Below are positions 27,601-39,600 of a stretch of 64,000 bases of DNA, in pieces. The stretch covers positions 10,001 to 74,000 of the forward strand of contig JAHBMJ010005934.1 in assembly GCA_018398765.1 (NCBI GenBank), written 5' to 3'. The stretch is from Chromera velia. Lineage: Eukaryota; Sar; Chromeraceae. The position numbers and the translations under genes are program-made. A model generated the notes under the pieces. It was not told where the DNA came from. It did not search any database and was given only the letters and a program-made list of their open reading frames with translations. How positions within the stretch are numbered: position 1 is the first letter of the stretch; each line of letters starts with the position of its first letter.

Positions 27601-30600
27601 CTTGAGAGCTTCATGGGGCAGAATCGCCCCACTCTCTTTGTCGGGGAGTCAGGTCAGTCAGTGAGTGAGTGAGTGAGTGAATGAGTGAGTCGGTTTGTCT
27701 GTCTTTGTGTCGATGTACCTGTAACCTGGATATCCCTGTGTCGGTCTCTGGGTGTATCCATCAGTCTGTGGAGGGCTTTGATTCCCTTTCCTTTCTCCTC
27801 TTTCTCAATGAGCCATCCATCGTCTGATTCCTTTCTCTATAGAGCACATAGGGATGCTGAAAGCAGAAACTCTCGACACAACGGTACGCGGGTGCTGCCC
27901 CATTTCCAATTCCATTCCCTGTCCTCTTACCCTTGTGTGTGCGTGCGTGCAGGAACTGCCAAGACCGTGACTGTGCAGTCCTGGCTGGACTCTCTGGACG
28001 CAGAGTCGAACTGCCAGCTGGTGATCAACTTCTCCTCTCGAACCTCTTCAATGGACTTCCAGAAGACCATTGAGGACAACATCGACAAGAGGACAGGGAG
28101 AATCTTTGGGCCTCCCTCAGGTGGGTGGGTGAGGGACTTGATTTAGAGGACGGGGGGGGGGAGAAAGCTGGGGTGGGAAGGGGATGCATTGCAAAAAAAA
28201 TATCGGGGAGAAGTGGACGAGAGACAGAAGAAGGTCCTTAGCCTGAGCGTTTCCTTTCTTTCCGCAGTCGTCTTTCGGGCCTGAAGATGTCGGGATGATA
28301 ACATCAATGTGACTGTAGACGCATGCATGCCTTCACGGTTTCAAATCAGTCGGGTCTTTGCGTGCCTTTTCGAGGGAATTCAGTCCTCGTGACAGGACAA
28401 GGAGAGATTGTGCCTTCCCTGCCTGTGTGGTTGCTGTTGGTCGTTTGCAGGCAAGACGATGCGAATCTTCATTGACGACCTCTCGATGCCCAAGGTGGGT
28501 GTGCGTCAATTGAAGCTGCACGAGTGTTTGTGTTGAAAGGATTCGTGTCAGCGCATGTCGATGGATTCCGGGCACATCGTTCCATCTTTTCGAGAAGCTC
28601 TGTCGTCTCCTTACACGATTTGTTGTCCTCCGTATCCGTCTGTCTGTCTGTCTGTCTGTCTGTCGGTCTGTCTGGTCTGTCTGGTCTGTCTGGTCTGTCG
28701 GGTCTGTCGGGTCTGTCGGGTCTGTCTGGTCTGTCTGGTCTGTCGGGTCTGTCGGGTCTGTCGGGTCTGTCGGGTCTGTCGGGTCTGTCTGTCTGGTCTG
28801 TCTGTCTGTCTGTCTGTCTGCCTGCACTGGGCAAGGAAGGGCCGCAGGGTACGCTTAAGGCCTGGAGCTCTGGTACCCTTCCACTGAGAGAGCGCGCCAA
28901 AAGAAGAAAGAAAGAAACAGAAGAGAATGAAGAAGGAGAAAAAGGAAAAGAAAAGACGATATAGTCTGTCTGTCTGGTCTGTCTGTCTGTCTGTCTGTCT
29001 GTCTGCATGTGCAGGTGGACATCTACGGGACCCAGCAGCCCCTCGCGCTTCTCAAATTCGTTGTGGAGAGGATGCACATGTGAGTGAGTGAGTGAGTGAG
29101 TGAGTGGGTGGGGGGATGGAGGTGTGGGAGAGGAACCGAGGCGTCTCTCTTCCTTCCACCAGCATGCATCGCGCGTCGATCTTCTCCTGCATGTGGTTGA
29201 GAGGAACAAGGAGCCCTGGCATCGGTTTGCTCGGCCTGGGGTCCTCTGTTCTTGGAATGCTCTCAAGAATGCAGCATCCATTTGCGCTCCCTTGCGTTGG
29301 TCACTTATTTTTGTATGTGATGAGAGAGGGGGGAGGGTCAAGAAGGGCCTCGGCATATCACTCACTTTAGGCGCTGACATTATCATAGTGATTGATCCAT
29401 TTCTGCATGTAATCTTCCCCGTCTCTGTCCGCAGGTACGAGAGAGGAGGGGAGCTGGACAAGATCATCCTGAAGGACTGCGAGTTCCTCGCGGCCATGAA
29501 CCCCCCGGGGGCAGGCAGAAACTCCATAGACCCCCGCGTGGTCAGTCTTCCTTCCTCATGTTTTTTGGGGGGGTTGTTTCTTTCCACAGGTTCGTGCAGT
29601 ACTACTACAAGCAACCAATGGCCCTGCAGAGCACGGATGGACCGTGATGAATCCAACATGCACGCTCAAAGACAAAAAACTCCTCTCGGTGTGTGAGAGA
29701 GAGGAAGAGGGGGTTGGAATGAGTGGAGTGAGTGGGTGAGTGAATGTAGGCGAGTGAATGTGTGAGTGCGAGTGCGAACATGACCCCCCCAATACCAAAC
29801 ACGTATACATTGTGTGTTTTGCTTTGTGGGTGTCTGCATGCATGCAGGTCTCCCTGTTCGCCTCTATGAACGTCTCGTTTCCCTCCCAGCTCTCTGTGGA
29901 CAGGATCTACGAGTCCATCCTCAGGCATAAATTCCAGGACTTTGAGGAGATCGTCAAGGTAGGGGAGGGGGGGTGGAATGAAGAGATTCACTGTTCAGGA
30001 TTCATGTGACTGCTGGCATGAGCGTGAATGGGGGGGAGGAAAGACGCTAGAAATGCACATGGATTGCTCCGTTGTTGCGAGGCTGTGACTTCAAGTGCCT
30101 TCTTTGCAGTGGCTTTTTTTTTCGATCACAGACGCCCTTCGAACAATTTCTAGTCCGCTGCAGTTTTTTTCTGCTTGTACCCACGTCTTTTTGCGAATAC
30201 ATGGGCATTGAAGAATTGCTTTGATGACTCTACCTTTCCCTCATCGCTTTGCCTTTCTTCTCTGCAGACGGTGTCGGGCAAACTCCCGTCTGCCACGATG
30301 CTACTCTACAACGCTGTGAAGGACGGACTGCCGAGAACACCCACGAAATTCCACTACGTCTTCAACTTGAGGTCGGTCAACAAACAACGCCTGCAACTTA
30401 CTCACTCACTCTTGACCCATTCTATCTCTAGGGGGGAAGAGTGAGGGACAGCAGAAGCGATTGTCTGTTGGTTTGTTATCGTTTGATTCTGCGTACCGCC
30501 AAAGATGCACGTGGTAGGCCAATAAATACAGGGAAAGTGATTGCACGCTTTCTTTTCTCGTTAACATGTGAATGCTCGACATCCCCTTTCTGACGTTGCC

Positions 30601-33600
30601 CCCCGCCCCCCCCGTCCCCCTCTTTTGCAGAGATCTGTCGAGAGTCTACCAAGGCCTCTGGCAGGCAGACCCCCAAGTGGTCAACTCAGGGGACGCCCTG
30701 GTGCGTCTGTGGCGTCACGAGTGCCTGCGGGTGTTTGAGGACAGGCTGATCTCGATGGAGGACAAGGAATTTGTGGGGGCGAAGAAGCTGACAGCCATCA
30801 TCAAGGAGGAATTCTCCAAATTCGCAGAGGCGGCACTGCAGGAACCTCTGCTCTGGGGTCAGTGGAGTGAGGGGGGGTTTCTTCTTTCATAATTCTGCTT
30901 TTCCTGTTGTGCTTGTCAGAGCCGAGAAGTTGAGTGCATTTTTCATGTCTCCTTCCTGGCGAGGTCATACAGGGAGGGGGCGAAATATCTTGTGGGGGCT
31001 CCTTCAAGCTGCTTTGTCTGTCTGTCTGTCTTCCAGACCTGCCCGACATTCCTTCCTCAACACAATCAAAATCCCCCTTTAAATCTTCCTTGATTCCCCC
31101 AGGAGACTTTACTGAAGCCCTGGACTCTCTGATGAATTCTGACAATCCTGCAACAGACGTTCGGTCAGTTTGAAATCGTCCTTTGCTTCCTTCTGTTGGA
31201 GGTGAAAGAAGACTTCTCTTCTCTCTTTGACTTGGGCGTTCAAATCTTGTGTCGTTTCGAAACAAGTGAAGTGAAAGGAAAGTCTGTGCTGGTGCCTGCA
31301 AATTCCTTTGCGTTTGGTTTTTTTTCGTCCCTCAGCTGGTGTTCGTACAAGATTTGGGCAAGATTCCCAGAATCCACAGGGGCGTATGCACTGATACATG
31401 TCTCTTCTATGAAACCCCTCTTGCCTGCAGTCTGTACAAGGACCTTGGAGGGTTCCCCGAAGTGAAGAAGATCTTCGAGGAACTGCTGGAGCAGTACAAC
31501 TTGGAGAGGTTGCCGATGAGCCTCGTGTTCTTCGAGGACGCACTCACGCATCTCACCAGGTTGGTTCGAACATGCACCGTAGAAATTCGATCAAGAGCGC
31601 TGAAAGTCAAAGTATTTGTCACATTAGAAAGCATGAAAGGTGAAAGTCGACAAAGTTTCTTTGCAACCTACACCACCGTCTTTGCTCTGTATGAGCGGGT
31701 TTTGAAGAGGGGAGTCGCAGATGGAAAGTAGCTGGGTGTGTCATATTCGTCCCTGCTTCTTTGACCTCAGCGATCAGTGATGATGCACAGACGGTCTCTT
31801 CTTTGATCTGCTCAATTGTCTATGCCCCCCCCCTCCCCTAAATGCTGCCCCCCCCCCTCTGCAGAATTCATCGCATCATCAGACTCCCCAGTGGGAACGC
31901 CCTGCTGGTCGGGATCGGAGGAAGCGGAAAGAGGTCCCTGACCAAGCTGGCCACATACACCGCAGGGTGGGTGTGCGCATCACATGCATGGATGGGTGAA
32001 GAGAGGGCTGCATGCATGAGGGAGTCTGCGGCAATAGAAAGGACAGGAGGGAAAGCGGCATGGTGACCTTCATCTGTCTCTGTACCCACAGGAGGAAATC
32101 TTTTTGGTTTGCCTTTCCCACTCTCCCCGTATCATGTCCTTCCCATCTTGTTACTCCTCGTACCCTTCTCTTCAGTTTCTCTCTGGTCCTCGTACCCTTC
32201 AATTGGTTTTTCTCGGGCAGCAAGCTCCAAAGATTCATTCATCCTGCAACACATGCTGTGACCAACTCTGCATTTACACTTTTATTTGTCTGCAGATACC
32301 AGCTGTATGAGATCCAGCTGTCGAGAGGCTACGGCGACTCGGAGTTCCGAGAGGACCTGCGGACTCTCTACCAGTCCTGCGTGGCGACTCCGAGGACATT
32401 CATCTTCACAGACGCGCACGTCGTGCAAGAGGCGTTCCTCGAATACATCAACAACCTTCTCACGGTCAGGCAGAATAAATATTGAAATAGAGAAGAGAGA
32501 AAATCGGCTTCCAGTCTCGGGTGCCTCATCTTCTATCTAACCTTCCGTAATGTCCAGATGGAGGTCTTGAAATGCTGTGTGTTTCTTCCTGCAGGTGGGC
32601 ACTGTTCCTGCTCTGTTTGCTGAGGACGAGAAGGAGGGTCTGATAGGGCAGGTGCGGAAGGCCGCGATGGACCAGGGCGTGAGGGAGGACGCCCTGTGGA
32701 ACTTCACCGTCAACCGCGTGAGGGAGAATCTGCACATCGTCCTGGCCATGTCACCTGCAGGAGATTCCCTCAGGGTGCGTTGCCGGAACTTCCCGGGTCT
32801 GGTCTCCTGCACAGCAATCGACTGGTTCTTCCCCTGGCCTAAGGATGCACTGCTGGCAGTCGCAGAGTACTTCTTGAGGGAGGAGGAGCTGCCGGAAGAG
32901 TGCAGGTTCGTGCGAAGAAGAAAATTTGTGTGTGTTGGTGAGTCAGTGGGCGAGTCACTTCGTGCTCCTCAAAGAAGGACAAAGATTCTTTCTTTTGGGT
33001 ACAAAAATTACTCAAAGACCGTCGGAGGGGAGAGAGGGGTGAAGGGAAGGCGGAAAGAAGGGGTCATTAGATAGTAGCTAGCAACTGTTGATTTGACCCT
33101 TCCTGTATTGCACCTCTTCTACTGCCAAAATTTCGGTCCCTTCTCTTTGGTTCGTTGATTGGGGTCTTTTGTCGTCTCTTCTTGCATCTCTGCAGAGGAA
33201 GCATTGTGGAGCACTGCGTGGAGGTGCACACTTCGGTGACAGACCTGTACTCCCCGGAGTTCGAACACACAAAGAGAAGGAAGAACTACGCGACTCCAAA
33301 GAACTACTTGGACTTTCTCGCAAACTATACAGGTGGGTAGGGCTTATTTGATGTCGATCTGATCCCTCCTCTCTCTATTTGTCTGGGGAACGGTGCGGGT
33401 TGGGGCTGAGGGGGGGGGAGGTCTTTTTTTTTCTCTGCCTGCGAGCGAGTAAGTCACTAAGCGATTGCCTAGAAATGCGGATGAGTTGGTGAATTTCAGA
33501 AAGACTCTATCTGTAGTGGTCTGCTTAATGTATCTTTTGCATCGCTGTCCTTTCTTTCCCTGTCCGTGTTCCCTCTCTCCATTACAGGAAAGCTCCGAGA

Positions 33601-36600
33601 GAAGAGAAAGATCATCGACGCAATGAGCAGTCGTCTCGACGGAGGGCTCACGAAACTCATCCAGGCATCCGAGTCAGTCATGAAGTGAATCAGTGGGACA
33701 GGCAGCCAGAGTGTAAGAGGGCTTGTTGGGCTCTGTTTCTTTCTTTTGTTTCTCTCTTTGCTCTGAACAGAGCGAAGGAGATAGATGGTGCTGTTGTGCG
33801 CAGACGAACATCAGGAATCAGTTCCTTTGTTTCTTTCGTTGAATCAAGGAGAAAAATCGCTTCTTCTCCCTCTCCCTCCCTCCACCCCCTCCCCTCTTCC
33901 CAGAGCTGTTGCCGTGATGTCCAAGGATCTTGCCGAGAAGAAGATCATCGTGGACAAGAACGCCAAGGAGGTGCAAGCACTGATCGAGACCATCCAGGAG
34001 AAGACAGAGGCTGGTGAGTCAAAACGGAAAAGGGGAGGGAAGTCCACGGATTGAAATTGAAAAGGAGGATGAAATCACATGGGTTGAAGGAGCTCAGGAA
34101 GCGGGGTTCCGGTGCTCGCAATGAAGAGGACGGGTGTGGCACGAGGCGTGTTTCCTTCTTTTCCTGTCCATCTGCTTTTCCCTGACCTGGTGAGACGAAG
34201 GGTAAGAGCTTGTGGGAGAAAGTCGCCTGATTTCCCTCACATCGATTTTGATGATTCTCATTGTTTCTTCACCCTGCAGCGAATGCGCGCGAGAAGGAGG
34301 CCAAGCTCGCAAAGGAGCAGATCGAGAAGGACAACGTCATCATTGAGGCAGAGAAGGCAGACGCAGACGAAGCCCTCAAAGCCGCCCTGCCCGCTCTGGA
34401 GGCTGCAGCGAAGGCTCTGGAGAATTTGAACAAGAACGACATTACAGAGATCAAGTCGATGGCCAAGCCTCCTGCGGCTGTGATGAGCGTGATGCAGTGC
34501 GTGTTGATCCTCCGACCAACGGGCAGAGAGTCTGGAGAGGACTGGGCGGCTGCGAAGACGATGTTGGCAGACGCGCAGTTCATCAAATATCTTCAGGACT
34601 ACAAAAAGGACGATATCACTGACAAGCAGTCGAAGAGAATCATGCAAGTGATGGAGAAGGACAAGGACTCGTTTGCAAATGGAGGAGAGGGAATGAGATC
34701 TGTCTCCAAGGCTGGGTACGGTCTGCTGCAGTGGGTGAATGCGATGGTTCGGTATCACGATGTTGCGAAGGGTGTGGAGCCGAAGAAGAGGAAAGTGAAG
34801 GAGTTGACGATGAAGAAGGAGACGGCCGAGAGGAACTTGAAGCAAATCAACTCCGAATTGGAAAAGTTGAAGTTGCAGTTGGAGACTCTGGCTGCAGAGG
34901 AATCTGAGAAGTCTGCTCAGTTGAAGGAGTTGGAGGAGGCTGCAGCGACAATGGAGAGGAGGCTGACTGCAGCCTCGAAGTTGATTGACGGTTTGGGAAG
35001 TGAGAAGACTAGATGGACAGAGGATTTGAGAAGGATGGCAGATGACAAGAAGCTACTCGTGGGTGATTGCCTTCTGGGAGCCTCATTCTTGTCATACACA
35101 GGTCCTTTCTCTTTCGATTTCCGTCACCGTATGGTCTACGAGCACTGGCTGAGAGACGCCAGAGACCGTCAAGTCCCCTTGTCAGAGCAGTTCCGTGTGG
35201 ACGAGCTCTTGACAAATGACGTGGAGATTGCCGCATGGGCAGGGCAGGGTTTGCCTTCAGACGAGTTGAGTGTGCAGAACGGCATCTTGACCACCCGCTC
35301 CTCTCGCTGGCCTCTGTGTATAGACCCACAGATGCAGGCAGTGTCGTGGATCAAGAAGAAAGAGGAGAAGGCGGGGCTGGTTGTCAAGACCTTCCACGAC
35401 GACTACGTGAAGAGACTCGAGTTGGCGATCATGTACGGGAAGCCCTTTTTGTTTGAGGGCATCGACGAGGAATTGGACCCCATGGTTGACCCTGTGTTGG
35501 ACAAGCAGGTGTCCATCGTGAATGGACAGAAGATGATCACCTTGGGAGATGCACAGATCGAGTGGAAAGAAGAGTTCCAACTCTACCTGACATCCAAACT
35601 CTCCAACCCTGCCTACTCTCCGGAGGTCGGGCAGAAGAAAGAGTCGTGACTGACCTGCGTTTGCTCTCTTGTTCTCTTCAGCAGGGTTGTCGGTTGATGC
35701 ATTCAAAAGCTTGTATATTCTTTTTTTTGGTCTCAAAATCTTGAACAGATGCTTGAATTTGTGATATTGTCCTGCTTGGAACAGAAAGAGGGTCTCGGTG
35801 TCTTGCATTTTTTTCTTATTTCCTTTTCTGGCTGAATGAAATAAGGAAGGAAAAATCATGAACGCTCACATGCAGACGAAGAAGCTTCCCCCCCCCATGC
35901 TTGCAGGTGATGGGCAAGGTGTCGATCATCAACTGTTGCGTGACTCTGGACGGTCTCCAGCAACAGTTGCTGAACGTGACGGTGGGCAAGGAGAAGCCGG
36001 AGTTGGAGGAGCAACGTCAACAGTTGATCCAGACGATGAGTTCGAACAGACAGACGTTGAAGCAGTTGGAGGACGTGCTGTTGAGGGAGTTGGCGAACTC
36101 GAAAGGTTCCATTTTGGACAACGACGATCTGATCAGCACTCTGGGGGAGACCAAGACGAAGGCCGTGGAGATAGAGCAGGCGTTGCAGGAGGGAAAGCTG
36201 ACCGCAGAGGAAATTGAGAAGGTCAGAGGAGAGGAGAGAGAAAGGAAAGGGAAGGCAATGCACTTGCAAGACAGACAGGGGTGTTGACCGGAGAAGAACG
36301 ATGGCTTTTTCTTTCTGCCTGCGCAGTGTCAAGACGTTGAGCGGCCTGTGGAGGAGATACAAGAAAAGTAGAGGAAGTGAAAGAAAGTCGAATAGACTGG
36401 ATAGATCGTGTACGTTCGTTTGCGGTCTCTACATACAGACTGCATATGCGTATGTGTGTTGCTCTTTCTCTACTTCTCTTTGACTTCTCTGCTAGTTCTC
36501 TTTCGCGTCCTCCTCGCATATCGCCTTCTTTTGTGTGTTTCTGCCTGCATGAACCTGCAGATGCGGTCGGTGTACCAGAAGGTCGCAAAGAGAGGATCAA

Positions 36601-39600
36601 TTCTCTACTTCTCCATGGTCAGTCGGGGAATTCTCTGGGAGAGAGGTTGGGAGACAGAGAAAGGAAAATCTCTTGGCGCTGGAATTCATGTGCTTTCTGC
36701 ATGTGTCGCCCAAAGGGACGAGACGGCCTTCCACGTACTCAGATAGTCGTGTCATTTTTTTTTTCTAGCTGTCATTGCGGGCTGACCACAGAAAGCCTGA
36801 CTTGTGTATGTGTTGCAGGTGGGACTTGCGAACCTGTCCTCGATGTACGAGTACTCCCTGTCTGCGTATTTGGGGGTGTTTGACCGTGCACTCTCGACAG
36901 CCAAGCAGGACAGGATTGTGGAGAATCGATTGAAGAACTGCACGGAGAAGCTGACGCAGTCCGTGTACGAGTACGTGTGCATGTCCATCTTCGAGAAGCA
37001 CAAACTGACCTTCTCATTCCAGGTCCGTCTTGTTCCTGTTTGGCTTTCCGGGAGATTATATACCTGACAGAGTTAAAGATCGAACGCGTATGTGACAAGC
37101 TCAACGCGCTTGTGTTCCTGAAATACAGTAATCACAGATGTCCTGGTTCGTTCAAACAGAGACACGAAGTCTGGGGAGTGGCTTCCGATTCTTGTTGCTT
37201 CTTTTTCTATCCTGTACTACGTGAGTCGAGAATGAGGAGCTTTCAACGGCAAAAGCAGCGCAAAAATGAATTTCAGAGCGGTTACCTTCGTTTCTTCTCG
37301 CTCTGCGTCTTCAGCCTCAACAAAGTCAGGGGGCAAGATTTGAATGTGTCCTCTTCTTTTTGCTCCTTGATGGTTGCTTTCAGATGACCTCAATGATCAT
37401 GGAGGGAGAGTCAGAGATGGACGCGGCAGAATTTGCGTTCTTCATCAAGGGAAACACTTCTCTCGATCAGGTCTGTCTGTCTGTCTGTCAGTCTGTTCTT
37501 TGTCTTTGTTCTTTCTTTCTTTCTTTCTTTTTGTCTTTTGTGTTCACGAAGAAAAAGAGTGAGAAGAAGAAGAAACATACAGTCTGTCTCTCTGTCTGTC
37601 TGTCTGTCTGTTTTTTTTTGCGTCTGTCGGCCAGTGCTTACATTTCGTGTTTCACTTCGTTTGGCCTGTTCTGAAGCTGGGCACTTCATTGGAGATTCAT
37701 TTGAGAGTTGGAATGATTTACTTACTCTTTTGATCTCATTAGACTTCCACTCCAGGGCCTCGAAGTCGGATGTTCCCTTATGCGTTTGGCTCTCTCTCCC
37801 TCCCCCCCCCCCCCCNNCCCCCCCCTCTCTTTCTCTCGCGTTTGCTTTCTCTGATTTGTTAAGGAACTTGTGTCACCATGATAAAATGCACACGGACCTT
37901 CCCACATTGAGCTGAGAGGCTCATTTTCTCATGAGCATTTGTTCGACTGCACGCCTATGCAGGTCGAGAGAAAGCCCGAGAATCTCTCCTGGTACCCTGA
38001 GGGAGGGTGGAAGGACCTCCAACTCCTCGTCAGACTGCCCGCCTTCAAGGACCTCAAACAGGAAATCATGGCACAACCTCAGGTGAGTGGATGGAGAGAA
38101 AGTTGGAAGGGGGGGAAATGGGAAGTCTGCATAAGAATCAAATTTGACGACACCAAATTGACTGTCGAAGCTTCAGATTGAATAAAGCGTGGTTTCTGTA
38201 AGGATATGCCTGACACAAGCACTATTTTGTGTGAAAGAAAGGAAATGGTGAGGCTTTGGCCTCCCTTCTCCTGAAAGCGATGGAATGCACCTTTCAAGAG
38301 CTTCTCTTTCTTTTTCAGTTGACATATCCCCTTATGTGACTCGCCTTTGTGGATATTTGGAGGGAATGGGAAGCTGATGATGAATCCAAAGTATCCTCCT
38401 CGTCTCCTTTCCTCTCTCATTGACATGCATACAGATCTGGAAAGAGTGGTACGACCTGGAGATGCCGGAGGAGGCAGAGATTCCTTGCGGGTAGGTGGAT
38501 GGGTTTCGGGTTTTTGGAAGGGCAGAGATGCATGGTTTGGGAATTGTGACGGACTGGAAGGGGTCCTTTCGGTCGATTTAGATATGAGGGATTACTGGTC
38601 GGTGAACACGTGACTGGATCTCTTTCTTTTTTCGCACGGGGGGAATGCATGCGTAGGATCCATAGGGTGCCTGGGGGGTTTCTGCCCAGTGAGAAAGAGT
38701 TCAGTAGAGTGTTCACGCATGAGCAAAAACAGATTACAAATTTATTCAGGTGGAGTCTTGAGCTTGTTTTCATTCTTTTCCACTTTCTCTGCAGCTACTC
38801 AGGGAAGCTGACACCCTTCCAGAAGCTGATGCTGGTGCGTGTCTTCCGAACCGATCGTGTCTACAACGCGGTGAAGCTCTTCATCGTCAAAAGGTTGTCG
38901 GAATTCTACGTCCAGCCCCCGCCTCTTCAGTCAGTCTCTTCTTTGTCTCTCTAGAAGCTCTATGCGCCTCCATCTAGCTGTTCGAAAATTCCACAGAGAA
39001 GGTATCAATTCTCTCTTTGTGCACCAGCAACCAACTTTCCTGCAAAAGCACACAAAGTCAATCCAGTCTTTCCCGCCCAGACCTGACCTCCCCGCTTGTA
39101 TGTCCTGCAATGCCATCCGTCTACTCATCGCACACCCTTCTGACCACCAGGGCACGAATAGCCAACACATGGAAACAGAGTTCTGTATCTGCATCCATAC
39201 ACCCCCACCCATGTTCCTGCCTCCCTGCCTGCCCGTCCACAGGTACCAGAAGATCTTCGAGCAGTCGAGTCCCGAGAGTCCCGTTGTGTTCGTTCTCTCC
39301 CCAGGGGCAGACCCCCAGAGCGACGTGCAGAAGCTAGGGGACTCAAAGGGGTTCTCTGGGAATAAATTTAAGTTCCTCGCACTCGGACAGGGCATGGGGG
39401 CGGCTGCGGCTGCCTTCATCGAGCAGGGGTCGCAGAGGGGATATTGGGTCAGTCAGTCGGTCAATCAGGAAGTGGAGAAGGGATTTTAAAGAGGAAAGGG
39501 CAAACGGATCGATTGAAAAGAGGGTTTGCTCGGGAGTCATGGTTGGGAGGTTTTGGAGGTGAGTTGTGCGGGAAAATATGATCTTTTTCGTCCTTTTGCG

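Larger units (their letters stand above)
27586..29080 (+). other. Dynein AAA3 P-loop and Walker B exons
   Basis: Part of the dynein gene. LFVGESG ends an exon at 27652 and [10 protein letters not shown] begins the next at 27953, so the AAA3 Walker A (GESGTAKT) is also split by an intron. The Walker B reads [11 protein letters not shown] (about 28463-28493), followed after an intron by [15 protein letters not shown]. Introns in this stretch hold the 9-bp minisatellite and one copy of the TCTG-flanked element. Confidence 0.88.

Noticed and set aside
28333-29659. Long minus-strand frame with PTDPTDQTD repeats, as a repeat protein gene
   Set aside because: It is the antisense reading of the 9-bp and TCTG repeats inside a dynein intron and overlaps dynein exons.
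34258-34845. Long minus-strand frame opposite the dynein stalk exon
   Set aside because: It is rich in Leu/His/Arg and mirrors the codons of the coiled-coil exon; it is a shadow frame.
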